A stretch of 64,000 bases of DNA from Streptomyces sp. TLI_105. GTDB taxonomy: Bacteria > Actinomycetota > Actinomycetes > Streptomycetales > Streptomycetaceae. Within the stretch, counting starts at the first letter, position 1. The number at the start of each line of letters is the position of its first letter. The stretch is taken from contig NZ_FNSM01000001.1 in assembly GCF_900105415.1 (NCBI RefSeq), forward strand, positions 1,736,001 through 1,800,000, in the 5' to 3' direction. Shown one piece after another: positions 1 to 10,405 of the stretch. The notes under the pieces are model-generated. The model was not told the origin of the DNA. It searched no databases and worked only from the letters and a program-made list of their open reading frames with translations. Position numbers and translations under genes: made by a program.

Positions 1-1
1 G

Positions 2-922
2 GGCGACCGCGGCATCCCGGCCTCGTACCGCCACATGAACGGCTACGGCTCGCACACCTACCAGTGGACCAACGAGGCGGGCGAGGCCTTCTTCGTCAAG
101 TACCACTTCAAGACGAACCAGGGCATCCGCTCCCTCTCCGCCGAGCAGGCCGCCGAGCTCGTCGGCAAGGACGCCAACTCGCACCAGACCGACCTGCTCC
201 AGGCCATCGAGCGCGGTGTGAACCCCTCCTGGACCCTGTACGTCCAGATCATGCCGGCCGCCGAGGCCGCGGACTACCGCTTCAACCCGTTCGACCTCAC
301 CAAGGTGTGGCCGCACGCCGACTACCCGCTGCAGCGCGTGGGCCGCCTGGTCCTCGACCGCAACCCGGACAACGTCTTCGCCGAGGTCGAGCAGGCAGCG
401 TTCTCCCCGAACAACTTCGTCCCGGGCATCGGCCCCTCGCCGGACAAGATGCTCCAGGGCCGCCTCTTCGCCTACGCGGACGCCCACCGCTACCGCCTCG
501 GCGTGAACCACACCCAGCTCCCGGTGAACGCCCCCAAGGCGACCGTGGCCGAGAACTACGGCCGCGACGGCCTCATGGCCACCCGCAACGGCTCGCGCCA
601 CGACAAGAACTACGAGCCCAACTCGTACCAGGGCCCGGCCCAGACCGACGCCGCGCTCTCCGCGCCGCTCGCGATCCACGGCTGGACCGGCACGCACGAG
701 GCGCCGCAGCACACCAAGGACGACGACTTCTTCCAGGCCGGCGAGCTCTACCGCCTGATGTCCGAGGACGAGAAGAAGCGTCTGGTCGCCAACATCGCCG
801 GCGGTCTGTCCCAGGTGTCCCGCGAGGACGTCATCGAGAAGAACCTCGCGCACTTCGCCGCCGCCGACGCGGACTACGGCAAGCGCGTGGCCGAGGCGGT
901 CCGCGCCCTGCGCGAGGACTGA
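2..922 (+). CDS. catalase, 3' part (5' end outside window)
   Basis: The visible 306 residues are the C-terminal two thirds of a monofunctional haem catalase, which converts hydrogen peroxide to water and oxygen in the cytoplasm. The reading frame is open from base 2, so the start lies upstream. Recognisable family blocks are RHMNGYGSHTY near the visible N-terminus, the FDLTKVWPHADYPL block, and RLFAYADAHRYRLG, which contains the proximal haem-ligand tyrosine and its arginine. Typical family length is about 480 to 490 residues, so roughly 180 are missing. It sits near glyoxylate carboligase; from memory, catalase and gcl are also neighbours in other Streptomyces, where catalase may detoxify peroxide from glyoxylate or ureide metabolism. 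That link is inference. The family call is secure. Confidence 0.96.
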   Translation, partial: GDRGIPASYRHMNGYGSHTYQWTNEAGEAFFVKYHFKTNQGIRSLSAEQAAELVGKDANSHQTDLLQAIERGVNPSWTLYVQIMPAAEAADYRFNPFDLTKVWPHADYPLQRVGRLVLDRNPDNVFAEVEQAAFSPNNFVPGIGPSPDKMLQGRLFAYADAHRYRLGVNHTQLPVNAPKATVAENYGRDGLMATRNGSRHDKNYEPNSYQGPAQTDAALSAPLAIHGWTGTHEAPQHTKDDDFFQAGELYRLMSEDEKKRLVANIAGGLSQVSREDVIEKNLAHFAAADADYGKRVAEAVRALRED

Positions 923-1318
923 CCGCACAGCAACACCCAGACTGCGTACGGCATCTGACGGGAGGTCAGTGCAGTACGCGGTCCGGATCGCCGGCCCGGA
1001 TGAGGGGTGGTCGGCGGACCGGACAAGCGTGAGGACCGCGGCGGCTCCGAGCCAGTGCGGTGGTCAGGACGCCGGGCCCCCTTCTTGACCTGAAGGAAGG
1101 GGAACCGCCACGGCGCCCGTCGGCACCGCCGCGGTCCCAACGCCCCCTTTCCGAGGGGATGAAAGCCCCCTTCCGAGGGGCCCCGAGACTCCGCCCGGCG
1201 ACGCGAACGTCCTGTCGCGCCAGCCTCGTGCCGCCGGGCGGTCACCAACGGGAGAGCGCGGAACCAGGTTTACGGTCCCTGGTTCCGCGCTCTTCTTCTT
1301 TTTCCGCGGGTACGGAAG
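923..1318. other. intergenic region after catalase
   Basis: No gene is visible in these 396 bases. The stretch holds a small hairpin (CTGAC at 955-959 pairing with GTCAG at 965-969), two near-identical short C4/G4 hairpins in tandem around 1143-1180 (each a C-run, CTTTCCGA-like spacer, G-run), and a strong terminator at 1253-1303. Short open frames here have no codon bias. Confidence 0.6.
1253..1303. terminator. strong bidirectional terminator between catalase and MFS gene
   Basis: A perfect 16-bp inverted repeat (1253-1268 with 1278-1293), loop of 9 bases, is followed on the plus strand by a T/C-rich tail (1293-1303). It lies 330 bases past the catalase stop and 16 bases before the convergent MFS stop, so it can serve both genes. 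Confidence 0.9.
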
Positions 1319-2521
1319 TCAGCGCACGCCGACCGGGTCGCAGCCGAGCGGCACCTCGCCGGCCTCGTCCCTCCCCTCCGCCCGGGCGAGCACGAACGTC
1401 ACGGTGAGCGAGGCGAGGGCGAGCAGCACCATCCCCGCGCGCGGCGACGTGTACTGGGCGAGGGTGCCGGCCAGCGCCGCGCTCACCCCCTGGAGCGCCA
1501 GCATCCCCGAGGTGTGCAGCCCGAGGGCGTGACCGCTCAGCTCCTCCGGCACCAGCGTCATGAGCCGCTCCTGGTGCAGCAGGCTCGCCCCGTACCCGAC
1601 CGCCGACACGGTCACGAGGACGAGCGCGAGGGGAAGCCCCGGATCGAGGGCGAACAGCAGGAACGGGGCCGCGAGCAGCGCCTGGAGCGGGAAGCGGATC
1701 CTGCCGCGCAGCCGCGCCGGCAGGAAGCGGCCGACGGCGGTGTCACCGACCAGCATCCCGAACGCGCCGCAGGCGAAGAGGAGCCCGGCGCGCTCGGGGG
1801 CGTACGGCACGAAGAGGGACTCGCAGCCGACGACGAGACCGTTCGGCACCCAGAGCGCGAGGTAGGCGCGGCGGCGGGCGGGCACGGCCCAGAGCCGTGC
1901 GTTGGTGCGCCAGGTCTCGGCGACCGACGGCCGCCCGGCCGCCCGGGGCGGGCGCGCCCCGAGGCCGAGGCGGGCGGTCAGGGCGGCGGCGAGGTAGAGC
2001 CCGGCACCGGCCAGGACCGTGCCGCGCGGCGAGAGCAGGGCGACGAGGAGCCCTCCCGCGGCGAAGCCGCCGATCTGGCAGGCGCCGGCGGCCATGTTCA
2101 TCACGGAGCGGCCGAGGAGGTACTCCTCGCGCGGGAGGATCTCGTTCAGGAGCCCGTGGCGGACCCCGCCGCCCAGCGAGGCCGCGAGCCCCTCCGCGAG
2201 CAGGATCACGAAGACCGCCCAGGTCGGCAGGGCGGGGATCGCCAGGACGGCGGTGCCCAGGGCGAAGAAGAGGGCGATGCCCCAGAGCGCGGTGCGCGGC
2301 GGCAGCCGGTCGGCGGCGGAGAGCAGGGTGGTCGCGCCGAGGAGCTGGGCGAGCGAGGGGCCGAAGAGGGCCAGGGCGGAGAGGAACGGGGACCCGGTCG
2401 CGCGGAAGACGAGCGTGGCGAGACCGAGTCCGGCGACGGTCTGGGCGGCGGTGTGGGCGGCGCCGGTGAGGAAGAGCGGGGTGAATTCGGGCGTGCGGAA
2501 GAGCGCGCGGTAGCGGGGCAT
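1319..2521 (-). CDS. MFS transporter
   Basis: This 400-residue membrane protein has the hydrophobic profile of a 12-helix major facilitator exporter. It opens MPRYRALFRTPEFTPLF and then alternates long apolar stretches with short basic loops. The substrate cannot be read from sequence. The open frame extends about 120 codons further upstream, but that extension is low in hydrophobicity and antisense to the neighbouring regulator, so the ATG at 2521 was chosen. The gene diverges from the DUF5937/ArsR-like regulator at 2580, with an inverted repeat in the 58 bases between them, so the regulator plausibly controls both itself and this exporter. That pairing is inference from position. Confidence 0.85.
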   Translation of the reverse strand: MPRYRALFRTPEFTPLFLTGAAHTAAQTVAGLGLATLVFRATGSPFLSALALFGPSLAQLLGATTLLSAADRLPPRTALWGIALFFALGTAVLAIPALPTWAVFVILLAEGLAASLGGGVRHGLLNEILPREEYLLGRSVMNMAAGACQIGGFAAGGLLVALLSPRGTVLAGAGLYLAAALTARLGLGARPPRAAGRPSVAETWRTNARLWAVPARRRAYLALWVPNGLVVGCESLFVPYAPERAGLLFACGAFGMLVGDTAVGRFLPARLRGRIRFPLQALLAAPFLLFALDPGLPLALVLVTVSAVGYGASLLHQERLMTLVPEELSGHALGLHTSGMLALQGVSAALAGTLAQYTSPRAGMVLLALASLTVTFVLARAEGRDEAGEVPLGCDPVGVR

Positions 2522-2558
2522 GCGGGGAGTCTGGGAGAGGGCGGCGGACCACCGGTAC

Positions 2559-2580
2559 TGTTTCGTGGGGAGGCGAAACA
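2559..2580. promoter_or_regulatory. perfect inverted repeat overlapping the regulator's ribosome-binding site
   Basis: TGTTTCG (2559-2565), eight bases, then CGAAACA (2574-2580). The spacer TGGGGAGG contains the ribosome-binding site of the gene starting at 2580, and the right arm ends on the A of its ATG. The placement suggests an autoregulatory operator that would also cover the divergent MFS promoter. Confidence 0.65.
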
Positions 2581-3554
2581 TGGGCTGGTGGCGGATCGGC
2601 ACGGACCCCTTGGCGGGGAGCTCGTTCCTGCTCTCGCCGCTCGCCGAGACGGTCGCCTCGCTCAAAACCCTGCACGCGGCGGTCCCCACGCACCCGGGCG
2701 AGCGGGCATGGCTCGGCCGGCACCTGCCCGCGTACCGGGAGCGACTCGCGGCCGAGCCGCTCGACGCGCTGCTCGTGCGGGCGGCGATCAGCCCCACCTG
2801 GAACGCGGACTTCCTCACCCCGACCCCGCTGGGCGACCGCGAGCGGAGCTTCGAGGAGGAGGTCGAGGCGGTCCGGGCCACCGAACCCTACGATGCCGTC
2901 GACCAGTTGGCGGTGTCGATCGGCGGCCCCGTGCCGGAGCCGCTGCGCTCGGCGCGCGATCTGCCGGAGCGGCTCGCGGGCGTGCTCGGCTGGGTGTGGC
3001 GGGAGACGGTACGGCCGGAGTGGGCGCGGCGGCGGCGGATCCTGGAGGCCGACGTGATGGCGCGGACCGCCATGCTGAGCCGCGGCGGCTGGGCGGCGGC
3101 GCTCGACGAGCTGCGCCCGGGGAAGATGCGCTGGCTCGGCGACGGACGTCTCCAGGTCAACGCCCGTGACTATCCGCCGCGTTCGGTCGACCGGGGGCGT
3201 CTGCTGTTCGTGCCGGTGACGCCGGCGACCGGCTGGGTGTCCTGGGAGGGGACGGAGCGGTACGCGATCGTCTACGCCTGCGCGGGAGTCCTGGCGGACG
3301 CGGCGGGCCCGACGGTCCCGGAGGCCTTGGGGGCCCTGCTCGGGACGGCCCGCGCCGGGGTGCTCGTACGGCTCGAGTCCCCGCTGTCCACCAGCCAGCT
3401 GGTGGCGCTCACCGGCCAGGGCCTCGGCTCGGTCGGCCGCCACCTGAAGGTGCTGCTCGACGCCGGACTCGTACGGCGGGGGCGGGCGGGCCGCTCGGTG
3501 CTGTACGAGTGGACGGAGGCGGGCGCGGTGCTCGTGCGGGCACAGGCAGGTTGA
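2580..3554 (+). CDS. DUF5937/ArsR-like winged-helix transcriptional regulator
   Basis: A 324-residue protein matching the pattern of Streptomyces DUF5937 regulators: an N-terminal segment (SSFLLSPLAETVASLK), a middle region of unknown role, and an ArsR-type winged helix near the C-terminus (about residues 255-320), where LESPLSTSQLVALTGQ and GSVGRHLKVLLDAGLV look like the helix-turn-helix and recognition helix. No Cys metal-sensing motif is visible in that helix region, so it is probably not a classical metal sensor. The ATG at 2580 was chosen because a GGGGAGG ribosome-binding site precedes it by 7 bases; an earlier in-frame ATG at 2520 has none. It diverges from an MFS transporter and likely represses it and itself through the repeat at 2559-2580. 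Confidence 0.85.
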   Translation: MGWWRIGTDPLAGSSFLLSPLAETVASLKTLHAAVPTHPGERAWLGRHLPAYRERLAAEPLDALLVRAAISPTWNADFLTPTPLGDRERSFEEEVEAVRATEPYDAVDQLAVSIGGPVPEPLRSARDLPERLAGVLGWVWRETVRPEWARRRRILEADVMARTAMLSRGGWAAALDELRPGKMRWLGDGRLQVNARDYPPRSVDRGRLLFVPVTPATGWVSWEGTERYAIVYACAGVLADAAGPTVPEALGALLGTARAGVLVRLESPLSTSQLVALTGQGLGSVGRHLKVLLDAGLVRRGRAGRSVLYEWTEAGAVLVRAQAG

Positions 3555-3586
3555 GGCTCCCGCCCGCCCTCGTGGCCGCACGGGGA

Positions 3587-3620
3587 GACCCCCGCCCCGG
3601 TGCTCCTCGGGGCGGGGGTC
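3587..3620. terminator. terminator between convergent regulator and gcl
   Basis: Perfect 13-bp GC-rich inverted repeat (3587-3599 with 3608-3620) with an 8-base loop, 33 bases after the regulator stop and 23 bases beyond the gcl stop. No U-tract, which is usual for Streptomyces; it can act in both directions. Confidence 0.8.
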
Positions 3621-3643
3621 GGTCCCTCTGACGAGGGGGACGA

Positions 3644-5431
<1,788 letters not shown>

Positions 5432-5498
5432 GGGAGTGCTCCTGCTTCGGCCGGGCGGATCCAGGCGGGCGCCTCGTCTCGGGAGGCTCCGGCACCTG

Positions 5499-5515
5499 TT
5501 TCCGTAATGCGGAAA
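5499..5515. promoter_or_regulatory. inverted repeat upstream of gcl, candidate operator
   Basis: TTTCCG, five bases, CGGAAA: a perfect repeat 68 bases upstream of the gcl start. A weaker copy (TTCTG-CTATA-CGGAA) follows at about 5521-5535. Two TTCCG/CGGAA-type palindromes in tandem suit an IclR-family regulator, and an AllR-type regulator is known to control ureide and glyoxylate genes in Streptomyces; assignment to AllR is inference. Confidence 0.55.
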
Positions 5516-5664
5516 TGCTGTTCTGCTATACGGAAGCAATGTAGGTCGGGGTCCGGAGGGCCGTCAAGAGAAGTCCGCCCGCCGGGATCACGGAAGTGGC
5601 CGAACACCCACCCCCGGGCCGTCGGATGGGTGGACGATGGGGCGGAACGACAGGGGGTTGGGCT

Positions 5665-7371
5665 GTGGGCGAGTCGATACCGGTGCGCTGTCCGGAATGC
5701 CTGCGCACGCAGGCGTACGCGGCACCCGTCTTCCCCTGCGCGTGCGGGAGCCCCGTCGCGCCACCGGTCCTGGCGGGCGCGGTCGCGGAGCCGATCACGC
5801 ACCGGAACTGGGCGGACGAATGGGTCACCGTCCGCTGCGGGGCCTGCGGCCACGAGAACGACTGGCCGCACCCGGAACTGGGCTGCCCGTGCGGGGCGGT
5901 GCTGCGGGTCCCCGTACGCCCGGTGGAACCGGACCCGACGGAGGGGGCAACCGCCGCCGACGGTTCAAACGGCACGGCGGACGGCGTGGCCGGAACGGGG
6001 GGCCTTTCCGCCCCGGGCCGGGAACCGGGGGCGCCCCCGTCGCCACTGACTCCCGGCTCGCGACCCCCGCGAGCGGCGGGGGGACGGGGCAGGGGCGGCC
6101 CCGGCGCGGACGGGGGCCGTGCGGGCGGGTCCGGTACGGGCGGGTCCGGTACGGGCGGGTCCGGTACGGGCGGGTCCGGTGCCGGCAGGGCTGGTAGGGG
6201 CGCTCCCGGCGCTGGCGGGGTCCCTACGGACGGATCCGGTACGGGCGGGGTCTATACGGGCGGATCTGGTACAGGCGGGGCTGCCCCCGGCCGGGCCGGT
6301 ACGGGCCACGGCCCGGAGGCGGCCGGGCCCGGGCCGGACGGGTTCGGCACGGGAGCTCCCGGAACCGGCGGAACCGGGACGGCCGGCGGGACGGCCGAGG
6401 GTGCCTCTGGAGGGGCGGCCCGTGCTGCGGCCGGCGACGCCGGTGGGGCCGCCGGCAGGCGGGCCCGCGGGGCCGCCGAGGGTGCGTCCGGCGCCGACGG
6501 CACGGCGCGCGGCGGGCGGGCCGACAGCGCTACCGGCAGACGGGCCGCCGAGACCACCGGGGGCACGTCCGGCGGCGCCGACAGCGCCGCCGACGGGCGG
6601 GCCGGGGGCGAGGCGCCCCTCCGTGGGGTCCCCTCCGCGCCCGGGGAAGCCGGATCCCCATGGTTCGGGCCGGGGCCGAAGGCCCGGGGCTTCGCCGGCC
6701 CGACGGGGCGCGGCACAGGCGAGACCGGCCCCGTCGGGCGCGGCCCGGGCGAGACCGGCCCCGCCGGGCGTGGTGCGGACGCGACCGGCCCCACCGGGCG
6801 CGGTACGGACGCGACCGGCCCCACCGGGCGCGGCTCGGACGCGACTGGTCCCGTCGGGCGCGGCCCGGGCGAGACCGGCCCCGCCGGGCGTGGTGCGGAC
6901 GCGACCGGCCCGGTGGGGCACCGTACGTTCGCCGAGCGGTACCCCGCGCGCGTACCGCTGCCGCCCACGGCCCCCCGTCCGGCTCCGCTGCGCGGGGCGT
7001 TCCGGCCGGTGACGATCCGGACCTCGCGGGACGCGGTCGCGGCGGCGGCCGGGTACCTGCGCTGGCTCGGCTTCAGGGACGTCGTGCAGCCCGAGGAGCG
7101 CCCCGCGTCCGGCGTGGACCTGCGCGCTCCCGGCCTGGTCGCCCAGGTCGACCCGAGCACCCGGCCCACCGGGCTGCGGGCCGTCGAGTGCCTCTGGCTC
7201 AACGGGCTCAGCACGGCCGCCGTGAGCGTCTTCTTCTCGCTCGCGGGCTACACCCCGGAGGCCCGCTCGCGGGCCGCCGAGGTCGGCCTCCCGCTCTTCG
7301 TCCTCGACCTGACCGGCACCCCGCAGCCGGTCAACGACGCCGCGGACGAACTGACGGCGGGCGGCGCCTGA
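5665..7371 (+). CDS. zinc-ribbon protein with low-complexity linker and Mrr-like C-terminal fold
   Basis: A protein of about 568 residues in three parts. Residues 1-80 hold two Cys-rich knuckles (C9-x2-C12, C25-x-C27; C58-x2-C61, C74-x-C76). Residues 100-430 are a disordered-looking Gly/Ala/Thr/Pro/Arg linker made partly of exact tandem repeats. Residues 450-560 resemble the core of Mrr-type restriction endonucleases: GVDLRAPGLVAQVD aligns with the acidic and QxK motifs, and the following AGYTPEARSRAAEVGLPLF with the conserved block after them. The QxK lysine is Asp496 here, so catalysis is doubtful. The GTG at 5665 was preferred to in-frame ATGs at 5596 and 5626, because the earlier segment reads as intergenic. 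Role unknown; nucleic-acid binding is a reasonable guess. Confidence 0.75.
   Translation: MGESIPVRCPECLRTQAYAAPVFPCACGSPVAPPVLAGAVAEPITHRNWADEWVTVRCGACGHENDWPHPELGCPCGAVLRVPVRPVEPDPTEGATAADGSNGTADGVAGTGGLSAPGREPGAPPSPLTPGSRPPRAAGGRGRGGPGADGGRAGGSGTGGSGTGGSGTGGSGAGRAGRGAPGAGGVPTDGSGTGGVYTGGSGTGGAAPGRAGTGHGPEAAGPGPDGFGTGAPGTGGTGTAGGTAEGASGGAARAAAGDAGGAAGRRARGAAEGASGADGTARGGRADSATGRRAAETTGGTSGGADSAADGRAGGEAPLRGVPSAPGEAGSPWFGPGPKARGFAGPTGRGTGETGPVGRGPGETGPAGRGADATGPTGRGTDATGPTGRGSDATGPVGRGPGETGPAGRGADATGPVGHRTFAERYPARVPLPPTAPRPAPLRGAFRPVTIRTSRDAVAAAAGYLRWLGFRDVVQPEERPASGVDLRAPGLVAQVDPSTRPTGLRAVECLWLNGLSTAAVSVFFSLAGYTPEARSRAAEVGLPLFVLDLTGTPQPVNDAADELTAGGA
6121..6182 (+). repeat. 15-bp tandem repeat, four units, inside a CDS
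   Basis: The unit GGTACGGGCGGGTCC is repeated four times in register with the reading frame, encoding GTGGS pentapeptides. Degenerate copies continue to about 6290. Length change by slippage would keep frame. Confidence 0.9.
6691..6926 (+). repeat. 30-bp tandem repeat, about eight units, inside a CDS
   Basis: Units start exactly every 30 bases from 6721 and encode decapeptides of the form (G/D)-(E/A)-TGP-(V/A/T)-GRG-x. The 60-base block at 6721-6780 is nearly identical to 6841-6900, pointing to recent block duplication. Confidence 0.9.
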
Positions 7372-7459
7372 GCCTCACAACTCCTCGGCATGCGAAATCG
7401 GCCATTCACGCGTGACGATCACGCTCCGCCGGGCACAACACCCTCGGGGGGTGGGCGTC

Positions 7460-8260
7460 ATGCCGACGGGGACGTGGTGGTTCATCGGAGCGGCCTGGGG
7501 CGGACTGCTGCTCGCCGCCCTGCTGTTGAGAAGCGGCGGAACACGCAGCGCGGAGGGCGGGACGGTCGACGTGCCACCGCCGCAGGCCCTCGCGCTGCTG
7601 CGGGGCGGCCGGCGGGCGGCCGTCACGGTCGCCCTGGTGGCGCTGCACCAGCGCGGGGCGGTCGCGGCGGGGCGTAAACATACGATTCGGGCCAATGGCG
7701 GACCGGGCCGCACGCGTGACCCCGTACAGCTCGGAGTGCACCGGGCACTGCGCCGGGCCCTCGCGCTGGGGACCCTCGCGCAGCGCCCCGAGGCGCGGCG
7801 GGCCGTGGACGCGCTGCGCGGCGAGCTGTGCGGGGCCGGGCTGCTGCGGCCGCCGGAGCGGCTGTGGACCGCCCGGGCGCTGCTGGGCTGCGTACCGCTG
7901 ACGGCCCTGGTGGGGCCGTACGCGGCCGGGGCGTCCGGGACGGGCCTCGCCGTGGCGCTCGCGGCCGGGGCGCCGCCCGCCGTCGCGGCGTTGGCGCTGC
8001 TGCGGCTGCCGGACACGACGGGGGCGGCGCGGCGGCTCCTCGCGGGCCTGCGGGAGCGGTATCCGCTGCCGGCCCACCGGCGCGAGGTGACGGACGGGTG
8101 GCTCGTCCAGCTGTACGTGGCGCTGTACGGGGATCCGGCCCTGGCCCTGTTCCTGCCCCGCTTCTCGCGTGAGGGAGGCCTGCTCGACCGGCCGCCGGAG
8201 GACGACGGGAACCGGCCCCCGGCGGACGGAGGCCCGGTCGCGGGCGGCGCCTCGTGCTGA
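7460..8260 (+). CDS. TIGR04222-type membrane protein
   Basis: A 266-residue protein with the layout of the Streptomyces TIGR04222 membrane family. It has an N-terminal membrane segment (WWFIGAAWGGLLLAALLL), the conserved ALALLRGGRRAAVTVALVAL block that names the family, a charged middle, and one or two further apolar segments around residues 150-195 (GLAVALAAGAPPAVAALALL). The function of the family is not known. ATG 7460 was chosen over GTG 7451 because it starts right before the hydrophobic segment and has a GGGGGTGGG ribosome-binding site. The acetyltransferase gene follows after 19 bases, suggesting co-transcription. Confidence 0.8.
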   Translation: MPTGTWWFIGAAWGGLLLAALLLRSGGTRSAEGGTVDVPPPQALALLRGGRRAAVTVALVALHQRGAVAAGRKHTIRANGGPGRTRDPVQLGVHRALRRALALGTLAQRPEARRAVDALRGELCGAGLLRPPERLWTARALLGCVPLTALVGPYAAGASGTGLAVALAAGAPPAVAALALLRLPDTTGAARRLLAGLRERYPLPAHRREVTDGWLVQLYVALYGDPALALFLPRFSREGGLLDRPPEDDGNRPPADGGPVAGGASC

Positions 8261-8279
8261 GGCCGCGCCATACTGGCGT

Positions 8280-8816
8280 ATGCGCATCAGAGCGGCCGCT
8301 CCGGCCGAACTCCCGCTGCTCCAGGACATCGAACGGGCGGCGGGCGAGCCGTTCCGCACCCTCGGCATGGCGGCGATCGCCGACGACGACCCGCTGCCCC
8401 TGGACGTCCTGGAGACCTACCGCCGTGCGGGCCGGGCGTGGGTGGCGGTGGACGCCGCCGACCGCCCGGTCGCGTACCTGCTGACGGACACGGTCGACGG
8501 CGCCGCCCACATCGAGCAGGTGTCGGTGCACCCGGACGCCGCCCGCCGGGGCGTCGGCCGGGCGCTGATCGAGCATCTGGCGGCGGCCGCCAGGGAACAG
8601 GGCCTGGCGGCCCTGACGCTGACGACCTTCGCCGAGGTCCCGTGGAACGCCCCGTACTACACGCGGCTCGGCTTCCGCCCGCTCGCCGACTCCGACCCGG
8701 CGCTGACGGAGGGCCTGCGGGCCATCAGCCGCGCCGAGGCGGCCCACGGTCTGTCGCTCTGGCCCCGCGTCTGCATGCGCCGGGAAGTGGTCCAGGGGGT
8801 GTCCGACAATCCCTAG
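8280..8816 (+). CDS. GNAT family N-acetyltransferase
   Basis: A 178-residue GCN5-related acetyltransferase, acting in the cytoplasm with acetyl-CoA on an unknown amine. The acetyl-CoA loop is clear: [20 protein letters not shown] around residues 80-100 (the R-x2-G-x-G/A signature), followed by the late strand and helix ending [14 protein letters not shown]. The ATG at 8280 gives a standard-length protein starting directly with the first strand ([18 protein letters not shown]). Its stop codon TAG (8814-8816) shares bases with the TAG of the convergent acyl-CoA synthetase in a single CTAG, so the two coding regions overlap by four bases. Confidence 0.92.
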   Translation: MRIRAAAPAELPLLQDIERAAGEPFRTLGMAAIADDDPLPLDVLETYRRAGRAWVAVDAADRPVAYLLTDTVDGAAHIEQVSVHPDAARRGVGRALIEHLAAAAREQGLAALTLTTFAEVPWNAPYYTRLGFRPLADSDPALTEGLRAISRAEAAHGLSLWPRVCMRREVVQGVSDNP

Positions 8817-10405
8817 GACCCCTCTCCGTACTTCTGCCTGAGCTCCACCTTCCGTACCTTGCCGCTCACCGTCATCGGGAACTCGGTGAGGATCTCCATC
8901 CTGCGCGGGATCTTGTAGTGGGCGAGCCGGTCGCGGCAGAAGGCGGTGATCTCGTCCAGGGTGGGCGGGGCGGCGGGGTCGCGCGGGATCACGCAGGCCA
9001 GGATCTCCTCGCCGTACCGCTCGTCGGGGACGCCGACGACCTGGACGTCCGCGATCTTGGGGTGTCCGTAGAGGAACTCCTCGATCTCGCGCGGGTACAC
9101 GTTCTCCCCGCCCCGGATGATCATGTCCTTGATGCGGCCGACGATCTGCACGTAGCCGTCGTCCCGCATGACCGCGAGGTCCCCGGTGTGCATCCAGCGG
9201 CCGGTGTCGATCGCCTCTGCGGTCTTCTCCGGCTCGTCCCAGTAGCCGAGCATCACGCTGTAGCCGCGGGTGCACAGCTCCCCCGCCGTGCCGCGCTCGA
9301 CGGTCAGCCCGGTCGCCGGGTCGACGACCTTCACCTCGACGTGCGGCATGACCCGGCCGACGGTGCCGGTGCGGCGCTCCAGGTCGTCGTCGCGGCGGGT
9401 CTGGGTGGAGACGGGCGAGGTCTCGGTCATGCCGTAACAGATCGACACCTCCGCCATGTTCATCTCGGCGACGACCCGCTTCATCACCTCGACCGGGCAC
9501 GGCGAGCCCGCCATGATCCCGGTGCGGAGCGTGGAGAGGTCGTAGTCGGCGAAGTCGGGCAGGTTGAGCTCGGCGATGAACATCGTCGGCACCCCGTACA
9601 GCGAGGTGCAGCGCTCCTCCTGGACCGCCCGGAGGGTGGCGGCGGGGTCGAAGGAGGCGGCCGGGATGACCATGCAGGCGCCGTGCGAGGTGGCCGCGAG
9701 GTTCCCCATGACCATGCCGAAGCAGTGGTAGAAGGGCACCGGGACGCAGATGCGGTCCTGCTCGCTGTAGGCGATCATCTCGCCCACGAAGTAACCGTTG
9801 TTGAGGATGTTGTGGTGGGAGAGCGTGGCGCCCTTCGGGAAGCCCGTGGTGCCCGAGGTGTACTGGATGTTGACGGGCTCGTCGCAGGAGAGCGGTTCCG
9901 GACGCAGCTCCCCGGCCGTCCGGGCGAGCAGCGCGTCCCAGCTCGGGTCGCCGAAGTAGACCGCCTCGCGCAACTCCGGGCATTCACCGCGCACTTGCTC
10001 GACCATGGAGCGGTAGTCGCTCGTCTTGTGGGCGAGGGAGGCGAAGAGCAGGGAGATGCCGGCCTGCTTGAGCACGTACGCCACCTCGTGGGCACGGTAG
10101 GCCGGGTTGATGTTGACCATGATCGCGCCGATGCGGGCGGTCGCGTACTGGACGAGGACCCACTCGGCGCAGTTCACGGCCCAGATGCCGACCCGGTCGC
10201 CCTTGGCGACCCCGCTGCCGAGGAGCGCGGACGCCAACCGGTCGACGTCCGCGCCGAATTCGGCGTACGTCCAGCGGCGCCCCGTCGGCACGTCGACGAG
10301 GGCCTCGCGGTCGGGCCAGGCGGCGACGGCCCGGTCGAGGTTGGCGCCGATGGTGTCGCCGAGGAGCGGCGTCTCCGACACCCCGTGCGCGTACGAGAGA
10401 TTCAT
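8813..10405 (-). CDS. long/medium-chain acyl-CoA synthetase, FadD-like (AMP-binding)
   Basis: A 530-residue adenylate-forming enzyme that activates fatty or other carboxylic acids to acyl-CoA via acyl-AMP. Visible core motifs are the P-loop-like [12 protein letters not shown] (about residue 190), the GMTETSP adenine motif, TGD ([10 protein letters not shown]), the hinge [16 protein letters not shown], and the C-terminal catalytic lysine region [12 protein letters not shown]. Length is normal for the short FadD group. The start ATG at 10405 overlaps the stop of the upstream synthetase gene as ATGA and is preceded by GGAAGGGGA, so the two are translationally coupled. Substrate specificity cannot be read. 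Confidence 0.95.
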   Translation of the reverse strand: MNLSYAHGVSETPLLGDTIGANLDRAVAAWPDREALVDVPTGRRWTYAEFGADVDRLASALLGSGVAKGDRVGIWAVNCAEWVLVQYATARIGAIMVNINPAYRAHEVAYVLKQAGISLLFASLAHKTSDYRSMVEQVRGECPELREAVYFGDPSWDALLARTAGELRPEPLSCDEPVNIQYTSGTTGFPKGATLSHHNILNNGYFVGEMIAYSEQDRICVPVPFYHCFGMVMGNLAATSHGACMVIPAASFDPAATLRAVQEERCTSLYGVPTMFIAELNLPDFADYDLSTLRTGIMAGSPCPVEVMKRVVAEMNMAEVSICYGMTETSPVSTQTRRDDDLERRTGTVGRVMPHVEVKVVDPATGLTVERGTAGELCTRGYSVMLGYWDEPEKTAEAIDTGRWMHTGDLAVMRDDGYVQIVGRIKDMIIRGGENVYPREIEEFLYGHPKIADVQVVGVPDERYGEEILACVIPRDPAAPPTLDEITAFCRDRLAHYKIPRRMEILTEFPMTVSGKVRKVELRQKYGEGS

